Assembly (NCBI RefSeq): GCF_018614095.1
Contig: NZ_JAGGOY010000023.1
Location: 48,353-100,456, forward strand
Length of the DNA stretch: 52,104 nucleotides
Source of the DNA: Streptomyces sp. ISL-87
Lineage (GTDB): Bacteria > Actinomycetota > Actinomycetes > Streptomycetales > Streptomycetaceae
Direction: 5' to 3'
The first letter of the stretch is position 1, and each line of letters begins with the position of its first letter. Both the position numbers and the translations under genes were made by a program. This document shows positions 15,298-22,280 of the stretch, one piece after another. Below the pieces are notes generated by a model. The model searched no databases. It had not been told where the DNA came from and was given only the letters and a program-made list of their open reading frames with translations.

Positions 15298-16815
15298 CTA
15301 GCGGAGGGTGGTGGTGCTGTCCTGGCGGTGGGTCGCGACCAGGGCCAGGCACAGCGCGGCTATCGCCACCCGGCCGGAGGCCTGGAGCAGGGGGCCGCGG
15401 AGCAGGATGAAGGAGTAGCCCGCGACCAGGGGGACCACCACCGAGATCAGGCTTCCCGGCGGGGACCGCCGTGTGGCGCGCTTCGCGTAGCGGCGGTCGA
15501 CGCGGGCGGACGCGTACCCCATGGCCAGCAGCCCCGCGCCCATGCCCAGCGGCCCGAAGTCGATCCACAGCTCCGCCCAGATCGGGGAGGAGAGGTTGGT
15601 GTTGACGGTGCCCATCCACTGCCCGACCATCACGCCCGTGTCGCGCGGTTTGCCGGGCCAGGCCGAGCGCGGCACCGCGAAGAAGACGGATCCCGCCAGC
15701 TGGCGGCCGTAGAAGTGGCCCGGACCGGAGTCCGAGTAGGTGATGGTGTTCGCGAACATGCCGATCTGGTCGTAGTCCTTGAGGGCCATCGGCTCCAGGA
15801 AGGACGTGGTCTCGACCGGCTTGTAGTTCTTCTCGTCGTAGCGGAAGCGGTCCGCGAACGGGAAGACGAGGAGGGCGACGACCACCGCCATCGACAACGC
15901 CACCCGGTACATCGCGGCGCTCACCGGGAAGACGGTGAAGAGCAGCGCGAACATGACCGTCAGGAACCAGTAGCGCGGGTTCGAGACGGGGTTGTTGACC
16001 ACCAGGTTCAGCAGGGCGAGCGCACCCCAGGTGACGATGACCGAGACCTTGCGGCGGGCGAACTTCGAGGTGATCAGCCAGCGCGTGTAGAGCAGCAGCG
16101 AGAGCAGCGCCGGGACCGTGCCGAAGCCGCGCAGCAGGGCCTGGCCGGCCTGGCCGTCGCCGTTGGAGACGCCGGCTTCCTCGATGCCGGCGATAATCTC
16201 CTGCCGGCTGGAGAAGAACACCGCCGGGCCGCCGAGCTTCATGATGAAGGCCGCACTGCACAGGAAGGCGAGCACGGTGAGCAGTTGGAGGCGGCGCCGG
16301 TGTGTCATGACCGGCCGCTCCTCCTTCTGGGAGCCGCCCGCGCGGCCCGCCGGACGGTGCCGGGCGAGCAGCACGCCGACGTCGAACGCCGTGCAGCCGA
16401 GCAGGACGAGGCCGATGGCGAGGGTGAGGTCGGAGCGCGGACCGACGACGGGGGTCGGGACCTGGCCGAGGACGGCCTGCGCGAGCGGGGCCACGCCCAT
16501 CGCCATGTAGACGAACAGCCAGAAGGAGCCCTGGAGCAGTTTGCGGCGGCTGGTCAGGACCATCGCGGAGAGCCGGGCGCCCGCGTACATGGTGAGCAGG
16601 AGTTGCAGCCAGAAAGCCGCGTCGTGTTTGCCTGCGCCCGTCTGGACGGCGACGAACAGCGGGAGGAATACGGTGAATCCGAGGGCGAGCGGAACGGACA
16701 GCGCGCGGGAGAGCAGGGTGCGCGGGGTGGTGACCCGGCCCCACCGGGTCTCGTCCTCGGCGGGGTGTCGGTTTTTCCCCGGGGCAGTGGCCGGCTTGCG
16801 TATGTCCGTTGCCAC
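15298..16815 (-). CDS. Wzy-like O-antigen/exopolysaccharide polymerase
   Basis: A protein of about 505 residues with roughly a dozen hydrophobic helices and a large external loop around residues 290-370 (residues such as YDEKNYKPVE and SGPGHFYGRQLAGS). This is the topology of Wzy polymerases, which vary too much in sequence for a signature motif. It should join flipped repeat units at the outer membrane face. The GTG at 16815 is preferred because GGTGGGGG lies 5 bases upstream; an in-frame GTG at 16827 would add four residues. It is divergent from the acetyltransferase gene and convergent with the flippase gene. Assignment rests on topology plus context. Confidence 0.75.
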   Translation of the reverse strand: MATDIRKPATAPGKNRHPAEDETRWGRVTTPRTLLSRALSVPLALGFTVFLPLFVAVQTGAGKHDAAFWLQLLLTMYAGARLSAMVLTSRRKLLQGSFWLFVYMAMGVAPLAQAVLGQVPTPVVGPRSDLTLAIGLVLLGCTAFDVGVLLARHRPAGRAGGSQKEERPVMTHRRRLQLLTVLAFLCSAAFIMKLGGPAVFFSSRQEIIAGIEEAGVSNGDGQAGQALLRGFGTVPALLSLLLYTRWLITSKFARRKVSVIVTWGALALLNLVVNNPVSNPRYWFLTVMFALLFTVFPVSAAMYRVALSMAVVVALLVFPFADRFRYDEKNYKPVETTSFLEPMALKDYDQIGMFANTITYSDSGPGHFYGRQLAGSVFFAVPRSAWPGKPRDTGVMVGQWMGTVNTNLSSPIWAELWIDFGPLGMGAGLLAMGYASARVDRRYAKRATRRSPPGSLISVVVPLVAGYSFILLRGPLLQASGRVAIAALCLALVATHRQDSTTTLR

Positions 16816-16916
16816 TGTTGCCCCCACCCCATGTGCGTGATCCGCGCGCAGTCTAATCTGAGCGGGCGGTGCCAGGGGAGGCGCCGGCGGGGTGGGGAAT
16901 GACGAGGGGGGCTTCG

Positions 16917-17456
16917 GTGCGGGATCTTCCTGCCTTCACGCTGGCCGGATACGACAAGGGGCGCGGGCTGCTGACGCAGGCGCTCTGGTTCGCCGTGATG
17001 AACACCGTGTTCATGGCCTGGTTCTGCCCGGCCCGGCTGCGCGTCGCGCTGCTGCGGGCGTTCGGGGCGCAGATCGGCGAGGGCGTGCTGATCCGGCACA
17101 AGGTGCGCGTGCTGTGGCCGTGGAAGCTCACCGTCGGGGACCACACCTGGATCGGTGAGGGCGCCTGGCTGCTGAACCTGGAGCCGGTGGTCATCGGGGC
17201 GCACGTGTGCCTCTCGCAGGAGGCCATGCTGTGCACGGGTTCGCACGACCACCGGGCCGCCGACTTCCGCTACCGCAACGCGCCCGTCACCGTCGAGGAC
17301 GGTGCGTGGGTCGCGGTACGGGCGACCGTGCTGGCCGGAGTGACGGTGGGCCGCTGCGCGGTGGCGGGCGCGGGCGCGGTCGTACACAAGGACCTGCCGG
17401 AACTGACCTTGCAGACCGCGGACGGGCGGCGCCGCCCGGTGAAGGAGCCCAAGTGA
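16917..17456 (+). CDS. WcaF-like sugar O-acetyltransferase (left-handed beta-helix)
   Basis: A hexapeptide-repeat acyltransferase of about 179 residues. Repeats of the [LIV]GxxxxI type run through IGEGVLIRHKVRVL, VGDHTWIGEGAWLLN and VEDGAWVAVRATVLAGVTVG, and the CTGSHDH segment supplies the catalytic His region seen in colanic-acid acetyltransferases WcaF/WcaB. It should transfer acetyl from acetyl-CoA to a sugar of the polymer repeat. Two starts are possible: the GTG at 16917, with GAGGGGGG 5 bases upstream, is chosen; the ATG at 16899 adds six residues but has its ribosome site too close. The stop overlaps the GTG of the next glycosyltransferase gene (GTGA, 17453-17456). Confidence 0.85.
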   Translation: MRDLPAFTLAGYDKGRGLLTQALWFAVMNTVFMAWFCPARLRVALLRAFGAQIGEGVLIRHKVRVLWPWKLTVGDHTWIGEGAWLLNLEPVVIGAHVCLSQEAMLCTGSHDHRAADFRYRNAPVTVEDGAWVAVRATVLAGVTVGRCAVAGAGAVVHKDLPELTLQTADGRRRPVKEPK

Positions 17457-18574
17457 GAGTCCTGCACGCCGTTACGCTGCACTCCCCCTCGCACGCCTTC
17501 GGCGGGCCGGTCCGGGTCGCGCTGAACCTCACCAAGGGGCTGCGGGCCCGCGGTCACGAGGCATGGCTGCTGGCGCTGGGCGAGGGCTTCCCCGAGCCGT
17601 GGCCGACCTCCGTGGAGGGTGTCCCGGCGAAGCTGTTCCCGGCCCGCCGGCTGCTGCCGCTGGGGTTCAGCGGGATGACCTCGCCCGCCCTGCTGGCCTC
17701 GGCGGGGCGGCTCGTGAAGGACGCCGACGTCGTCCATGTGCACCTGGCGCGGGATCTGGTGACGCTGCCCGTGGCCCTCGCCGCGCTGCGGGCCGGCAAG
17801 CCGCTGGTGCTGCAGACCCACGGCATGGTGGACCCGAGCGAGAAGCTGCTGGCCAAGGTGCTGGACGCGGTGGCGGTACGCCGGCTGCTGCGCGGCGCGG
17901 ACGCGCTGCTGTACCTGACCCCGCACGAGCGGGAGGGCCTGGACGCGGTGGTCGGGGCGCCCTTGCCCCAGGCGGTCCGGCTGGTCAACGGCACCCCGGC
18001 GCAGGAGGAGCGGCCGCCCCTGGCGGGGCCGCCGCGGATCCTGTACTCGGCGCGCCTGCAGGCCCGTAAGCGGCCGGTGGACTTCGTGGACGCCGCCCCG
18101 GCGGTCCTCGCGGCGCACCCGGACGCGGAGTTCGTGGTGGCCGGCCCGGACGAGGGCGAGCTGGCGGCGGTCCGGGCGCGGATCGCCTCGCTCGGACTGT
18201 CGGCCCGCTTCACGGTGCCGGGGGCGCTGTCGAGCGCCGAGGTGCTGTCGGAGCTCCGCCGCGCCCATGTCTACGTACTGCCGTCGGTGGAGGAGCCGTT
18301 CCCGATGTCGGTGCTGGAGGCGCTGGCGGTGGGTGTGCCGTCGGTGGTGACGCACTCCAACGGCCTGGCCCGGGACATCGCGGCGGCGGGCGCGGGCCGG
18401 GCGGTCGATCCCGGCCCGGCGGGTGTGGCGTCGGCGGTACTCGCGCTGCTGGATCCCGCGGCCAACGAGTCGGCCTCGGCGGCGGCGCGCAAGCTGGCCG
18501 CTGAGTCCTTCTCGATGGAGGCGGTCCTGGACACCCTGCTCCCGGTGTACGAGGCCGCGCGGCGCGGCGCGTAG
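17453..18574 (+). CDS. GT4 glycosyltransferase
   Basis: A 373-residue GT-B enzyme. It starts MRVLHAVTLHSPSHAFGGPVRVAL, with a glycine-rich acceptor loop, and has the retaining GT4 signature near the C-terminus (LPSVEEPFPMSVLEALAVGVPSVV), whose E-x7-E pair contacts the nucleotide sugar. The GTG overlaps the acetyltransferase stop by 4 bp, and GGAG lies 6 bases upstream, so the two are co-translated. It should add one sugar to the lipid-linked repeat unit in the cytoplasm. Because GDP-fucose enzymes are encoded nearby, fucose is one possible donor, but the sequence does not settle this. Confidence 0.9.
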   Translation: MRVLHAVTLHSPSHAFGGPVRVALNLTKGLRARGHEAWLLALGEGFPEPWPTSVEGVPAKLFPARRLLPLGFSGMTSPALLASAGRLVKDADVVHVHLARDLVTLPVALAALRAGKPLVLQTHGMVDPSEKLLAKVLDAVAVRRLLRGADALLYLTPHEREGLDAVVGAPLPQAVRLVNGTPAQEERPPLAGPPRILYSARLQARKRPVDFVDAAPAVLAAHPDAEFVVAGPDEGELAAVRARIASLGLSARFTVPGALSSAEVLSELRRAHVYVLPSVEEPFPMSVLEALAVGVPSVVTHSNGLARDIAAAGAGRAVDPGPAGVASAVLALLDPAANESASAAARKLAAESFSMEAVLDTLLPVYEAARRGA

Positions 18575-18627
18575 CCCCCCGGGTACAAGCGGCACCAACC
18601 GGACCTGCCCGGGCTCTACTTGCCGCC

Positions 18628-18843
18628 TCAGAGGCCGTCGCGGGGGGTCTGGTCGACGACCGGGAGGGCTGCGGCGCGGCGGCGCTTGAGGACGCTCGCG
18701 TACACGGCGAGGCCGATGCCGCCCGCCGCCATCATGATCAGGCCTGCCACGTCCAGGTTGACGCTCTCCATCTTCCAGTCGCTCGCGAAGGTGAGGATGG
18801 CCCCCACCACGATCAGGGCGATGCAGCCCCCGATGCCTCCCAT
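18628..18843 (-). CDS. Small two-helix membrane protein (DUF6458-like)
   Basis: A 71-residue protein starting MGGIGGCIALIVVGAILTFA. Two hydrophobic helices flank the short motif SDWKMESVNLDVAG, and a basic C-terminal tail (LKRRRAA) follows. The pattern matches small actinobacterial proteins annotated DUF6458, whose function is not known. The frame extends upstream, but only this ATG begins at the conserved pattern. It is convergent with the glycosyltransferase gene at 17453. Confidence 0.75.
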   Translation of the reverse strand: MGGIGGCIALIVVGAILTFASDWKMESVNLDVAGLIMMAAGGIGLAVYASVLKRRRAAALPVVDQTPRDGL

Positions 18844-19024
18844 GGAACTCGCCTCCACAGTCACGGTGATGTGTGACCACGCGGGTACCCACGACCCGGG
18901 TGCGAAAACGCCCCTGCCGGCCGGTGTTGGCGGATGCCAGTGATCGACGCAACACCTGGTCACTGGTGAGTGGTGGCGAGCAGCGGGGATTTGTAGGCGC
19001 CGAGGCGGGAGATCAGGGCGCGGG

Positions 19025-19183
19025 TCAGCTGACCCCGCTGCGGCCGCCCTTGGGGCAGCCCTTCTTATGGACCGTCGCCCCACCCTCGGGGCCACCGAGA
19101 GGGAGCGGCGTTGCCCCACAGCGTGGGCACTCATGCGGCTGGCCGCTCCACCTGCCCGTCGGGTACGTCGGTGGAGTAGTCAC
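19025..19183 (-). CDS. 52-residue CxxC small protein
   Basis: A very short gene whose GTG overlaps the stop of the 121-residue upstream gene by 4 bp (GTGA at 19180-19183), which supports translation. It encodes CPRCG (C19, C22) and a later HKKGC (H39, C43), spacing that could bind one zinc. It is Pro/Gly-rich and otherwise unrecognised. Size and coupling suggest an accessory partner of the upstream gene product. Confidence 0.55.
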   Translation of the reverse strand: MTTPPTYPTGRWSGQPHECPRCGATPLPLGGPEGGATVHKKGCPKGGRSGVS

Positions 19184-19545
19184 AGCGTCCTGTCCACGAT
19201 GGGAGGGAGTGCGGTGCGGACGATGAGCTCGCGGCGCCGGCCCTCTTCCAACAGTGCGTTGTGGAGAGTTCGGACTACCCGCGCGATGCTGCGCGCGTAG
19301 TTCCAGTTCCCGAGGAGGTCGCCCTCCGGCCCGTGCGTCATCAGGTCGTGCCAGTCCTGAAGAGCGCCAGTGACCCGGTGCGCTTTGCGGATGGCCTGAG
19401 CGCGGGCTACGTGGCGCTGGCCATGGGTACTGAGATCGTCGGTGAGCGAGGCGATGTCCTCGGCGCTGGGTTTCAGGTTGTACGGCCCCAGCGCGCGCCG
19501 GACGAGGCGCGTGACCTCGTCGATTTCGTCCCTGGTCGGCTGCAT
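19180..19545 (-). CDS. Hypothetical 121-residue helical protein
   Basis: The product begins MQPTRDEIDEVTRLVRRALG and is predicted almost wholly alpha-helical, without signal peptide or membrane segment. The pattern (N-terminal helix, then IASLTDDLSTHGQRHV, then a helix ending ARSIARVVRTLHNAL) resembles small Streptomyces proteins grouped as DUF6415, but I hold that loosely. A GGGAG site lies about 10 bases before the ATG. It is translationally coupled to the 52-residue CxxC gene and divergent from the HTH-TPR regulator, an arrangement often seen for small regulated accessory genes. Function unknown. Confidence 0.65.
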   Translation of the reverse strand: MQPTRDEIDEVTRLVRRALGPYNLKPSAEDIASLTDDLSTHGQRHVARAQAIRKAHRVTGALQDWHDLMTHGPEGDLLGNWNYARSIARVVRTLHNALLEEGRRRELIVRTALPPIVDRTL

Positions 19546-19672
19546 GCCCCGTGCTCCCTACCGTCGTCAGCGGGTGGTGATGGGTAGATGATGGGTCGGC
19601 ACGCAGATGGGCGGATAGGCCATCGCGTGGCCATCCACGGCCACGTAGCGGCCGCGGCCGGAGATATGCGCG

Positions 19673-20947
19673 ATGACACCTCAGACTGGGCTTATGAGCC
19701 ACCGCAACGATGCGCTCCGGGCCGCTCGGCTCCGCGTGGGCTGGCGCACCATGGAAGCGGCTGCCGCAGCGCTCACCGCGCACGGCCAAGCGCTTCTGGA
19801 CGACCTGCACTTCACCGTGTCCGCGAGGACGTGGCGCCGGTGGGAGGGCCGCCAAGACGCGCGTGGATGGCCGCCTGAAGAGACCGCGCAGGTCCTTCAC
19901 GACGCGCTCGGCCAGTGGCCCGAAGATCTGGGATTCACGGCGCCCGCCGGATGGATCCGACCCGAGAGGCACCATGAGGACCAGGTGGAACGCCGCCGCT
20001 TCATCTCCGTCACGGCCGCGGCCCTGGTCGCCGGGCCCGTCGCACCGCAACACGTTGACCCCGCACTGATCGACTACTTCGAGTCGCAGTTGGAGGGCCA
20101 CTACCGCGCCGACATGTTTCTCGGCCCCCACGACCTCATCGGTACCGTGTCCGAGCAGTACCGGCTGATCGACAAGCTCGTCCGCAGCGCGCGCGGAGAG
20201 ACCCGCCGCGGACTTCTCCGCGTCGGGGCCGCCTACGCCGCCCTCGTCGGTTGGCTCTACCAGGACGCCGGCGACCTCGGTGCAGCCGCGTTCTGGCGGG
20301 GGGTGACGCAGGAGATAGCGGTACGGTCCCGTGACCCCCACCTGATCGGATACTCCCTCGTCAACCAAGCCCAGGTCAGGACGGACCTCGGCGACGGGCA
20401 TGGGGTCATCGATCTGTGCGAAGCCGCCCTCGACGACGAGGAAAGACTCGTCCCCAAGGTCCGCATCATGGCCATGCAGCAGCAAGCCCACGGCGCCAGC
20501 CTCACCGGCGATCGGGCCGCCGTGGACCAGCTCATCGACGCTGCTGGCGGCCTGATCCACCGTGTGGATGACGACCTGCCCTGGGGCAACGCTTGTCGGA
20601 GGACGCCCGGCTACCTGGAGGTGCAGCGCGCCACCTGCTACGGCCGGCTTGGCCTCGGCCGGGAAGCCGAGTCGCTGTGGTCGCAGGTGCTTGACGCGGT
20701 CCCCTCGACCGCGCGCCGGGACCGAGGCGTGTACCTCGCGCGGCACGCCACCGCGGCCGCCGGAGCCCGCGAGCCGGAGCAGGCGCTGGAGATTGCCCGC
20801 GCGGCCGCCGGGATCGCGGTAGAGACGCGGTCTGTGCGGATGGCCCGTGAACTGGCAACGCTGACGCGGGCGATGCGGCCATGGCAGGATGCCCCGGTGG
20901 GCCGGGACCTCGCCGATGTCCTGGCACCAGTGACCGAGGGGGTATGA
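19673..20947 (+). CDS. HTH regulator with TPR-like C-terminal domain
   Basis: A 424-residue protein. Residues 10-85 form an XRE-like helix-turn-helix (ALRAARLRVGWRTMEAAAAAL to RTWRRWEGRQD). A short VERRRFISVTAAALVAG segment, typical of this actinobacterial family, leads into about 300 residues of TPR-like helical repeats (LLRVGAAYAALVGWLYQDAGD, HLIGYSLVNQAQVRTDLGD, ATCYGRLGLGREAESLW). It probably binds DNA and senses a peptide or protein through the repeats. The ATG at 19673 has GGAGA 8 bases upstream; the ATG at 19694 is an alternative. The dehydratase gene begins one base after its stop, so the two form an operon. Confidence 0.85.
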   Translation: MTPQTGLMSHRNDALRAARLRVGWRTMEAAAAALTAHGQALLDDLHFTVSARTWRRWEGRQDARGWPPEETAQVLHDALGQWPEDLGFTAPAGWIRPERHHEDQVERRRFISVTAAALVAGPVAPQHVDPALIDYFESQLEGHYRADMFLGPHDLIGTVSEQYRLIDKLVRSARGETRRGLLRVGAAYAALVGWLYQDAGDLGAAAFWRGVTQEIAVRSRDPHLIGYSLVNQAQVRTDLGDGHGVIDLCEAALDDEERLVPKVRIMAMQQQAHGASLTGDRAAVDQLIDAAGGLIHRVDDDLPWGNACRRTPGYLEVQRATCYGRLGLGREAESLWSQVLDAVPSTARRDRGVYLARHATAAAGAREPEQALEIARAAAGIAVETRSVRMARELATLTRAMRPWQDAPVGRDLADVLAPVTEGV

Positions 20948-20948
20948 C

Positions 20949-21263
20949 ATGGGCGTACCGGAGCCGATGACGCACGAGCAGATCGCCGAGCGTCTGGTGG
21001 ACCTGCCGGGCTGGAAGCAAGAGGGGGATGCGATCACCCGTACGTACCCGATCCGCTACCACGCGGCGGTGGCCGCCATCGTGACCATCGCGGACCGGTC
21101 CCGTCGTATCCAGCACCACGCGGACCTCGACCTGCGCATCGACCACCTGCGCGCTTCGATCACCACGCACGACGCGGGGAACCGGCTGACGCGCGCCGAC
21201 TTCGACCTCGCGCACCGCATCGATGAGATCGTCGCCGCACACCAGGCGCTACCGCTGGACTGA
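20949..21263 (+). CDS. Pterin-4a-carbinolamine dehydratase-like protein
   Basis: A 104-residue protein of the PCD/DCoH (PhhB) family. The three catalytic histidines are present: IQHHADLD (H56, H57) and TTHDAG (H74, followed by D75). LTRADFDLAHRID matches the C-terminal helix. Family members dehydrate 4a-hydroxytetrahydrobiopterin made by aromatic amino-acid hydroxylases; others moonlight as dimerisation cofactors of transcription factors. No hydroxylase gene is nearby, and the gene starts one base after an HTH-TPR regulator gene, so a regulatory-partner role deserves thought. An internal ATG at 20967 is an alternative start. A strong terminator follows at 21279. Confidence 0.85.
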   Translation: MGVPEPMTHEQIAERLVDLPGWKQEGDAITRTYPIRYHAAVAAIVTIADRSRRIQHHADLDLRIDHLRASITTHDAGNRLTRADFDLAHRIDEIVAAHQALPLD

Positions 21264-21278
21264 GCCCGGACGCACGAC

Positions 21279-21325
21279 AGCGCCCCGTGGCTCCCGCACT
21301 AGGTGGGCGGAAGCCACGGGGCGCT
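21279..21325 (+). terminator. Intrinsic terminator after the HTH-TPR/dehydratase operon
   Basis: A perfect 14-bp stem (AGCGCCCCGTGGCT and its complement) with a 19-base loop, followed by TCTTTCGTC. It starts 16 bp after the dehydratase stop. Confidence 0.85.
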
Positions 21326-21455
21326 TCTTTCGTCCCTCGGGCCGACCGTTGCGCCACTCACGGCCGGTCCGAGGTTGATGCCAACGAGGCGGCTGGCCTC
21401 GCAGTTTCCGTATCCGAGTTGCATGAGCCGGAAAGCTGCGGAACCGCGGGGGCGT

Positions 21456-22133
21456 CTACGCCGGGATCCAGGCGTAGCAGCCCGTCGACACGAACTCCGC
21501 GGTGCCCGAGGGGATGGTCGCCGTGATCGTGTCGCCCGCCTTCGGCGGGGCCTGCGGGCCCGATGCCAGGACCGACCCGTCCTTGGACCTGGCCTCCCAG
21601 GTGCAGGTGGTGCTCTGCGTCAGCGCCCGGTACTTGTCCGCCGCGGGGGACTTGCGGGTGCCGTCGCCGAAGCCCTTCTCCGCCGCGGCCAGGATCGGCT
21701 TCTGCTCCGGGCACAGGTGCGTGATCGCGTCCTTCGCCCCCGGGATCTCCCCGGAGATGACGGCCCCGGTCGCCGCGTCCTTGTCGCGCTTCGCGGTGCG
21801 CTCCACCCGCTGGCAGGACTCCTGGCCGCTCTGCAGGACGGCCGCCGGGTCCATCTTCTCCGGGACCCGCCCGCTCAGGTACTGCTTCTCCTTCTCCGTG
21901 AAGCTGCCCGTCTTCGGGGTGAGCTTCGCGTCCGGGAGGACGGGGCCCGTCGGCTTCGCGTCGGGCGAAAGGGGCGACGGGGCGGGCGAGTCCGCCGGGT
22001 CGGGGGCCGAGGAGGAGGCCGGCGGCTTCGGCTTCGCCGCGGCGGCGGTGTCGGCCTTGTCGCCCGAACTGCAGGCGGTCAGCGTCAGGGCGGCGGCCAG
22101 CAGAGCAGCAGCCGCTGCGGAGCGTCGGTACAT
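21456..22133 (-). CDS. Hypothetical secreted lipoprotein
   Basis: A 225-residue protein with a clear lipoprotein signal (MYRRSAAAAALL to LTLTAC, C21). A Pro/Ala/Ser-rich linker of about 45 residues follows, then a globular part with five cysteines (in ESCQRV, HLCPEQ, TTCTWE and TGCYAW among others) that could form disulphides outside the cell. No enzymatic motif was recognised. It is monocistronic by context: the terminator at 22210-22244 separates it from the LamG-protein gene, and the gene before it in the minus direction is about 150 bp away. Confidence 0.75.
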   Translation of the reverse strand: MYRRSAAAAALLAAALTLTACSSGDKADTAAAAKPKPPASSSAPDPADSPAPSPLSPDAKPTGPVLPDAKLTPKTGSFTEKEKQYLSGRVPEKMDPAAVLQSGQESCQRVERTAKRDKDAATGAVISGEIPGAKDAITHLCPEQKPILAAAEKGFGDGTRKSPAADKYRALTQSTTCTWEARSKDGSVLASGPQAPPKAGDTITATIPSGTAEFVSTGCYAWIPA

Positions 22134-22209
22134 CAGGTGGCTCCCGTACTTACTGGGGACTCGGGTTACTCGGGGAATCGGGTGACTCGGGCACGCGGGT
22201 GAGAGAGGC

Positions 22210-22244
22210 CTGCGGGGCCCGGCCGCGAAAGCCGGGCCCCGCAG
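22210..22244 (-). terminator. Hairpin terminator of the LamG-protein gene
   Basis: A perfect 14-bp stem (CTGCGGGGCCCGGC and its complement) with a 7-base loop, 37 bp beyond the stop at 22281. Confidence 0.8.
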
Positions 22245-22280
22245 TGTCCGTCGGACGGTCGTGTCGGACCGTCGCTTCGG

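Noticed and set aside
13906..16902. Very long plus-strand frame (998 codons) across the co-polymerase, flippase and polymerase genes
   Set aside because: It is an Arg/Gly/Ala-rich shadow of the real genes in other frames, with no domain, ribosome site or codon-position bias of its own.
18628..22133. Integrative element or genomic island with tRNA attachment site
   Set aside because: The block interrupts the polysaccharide genes, but no integrase, tRNA end or flanking direct repeat could be seen.
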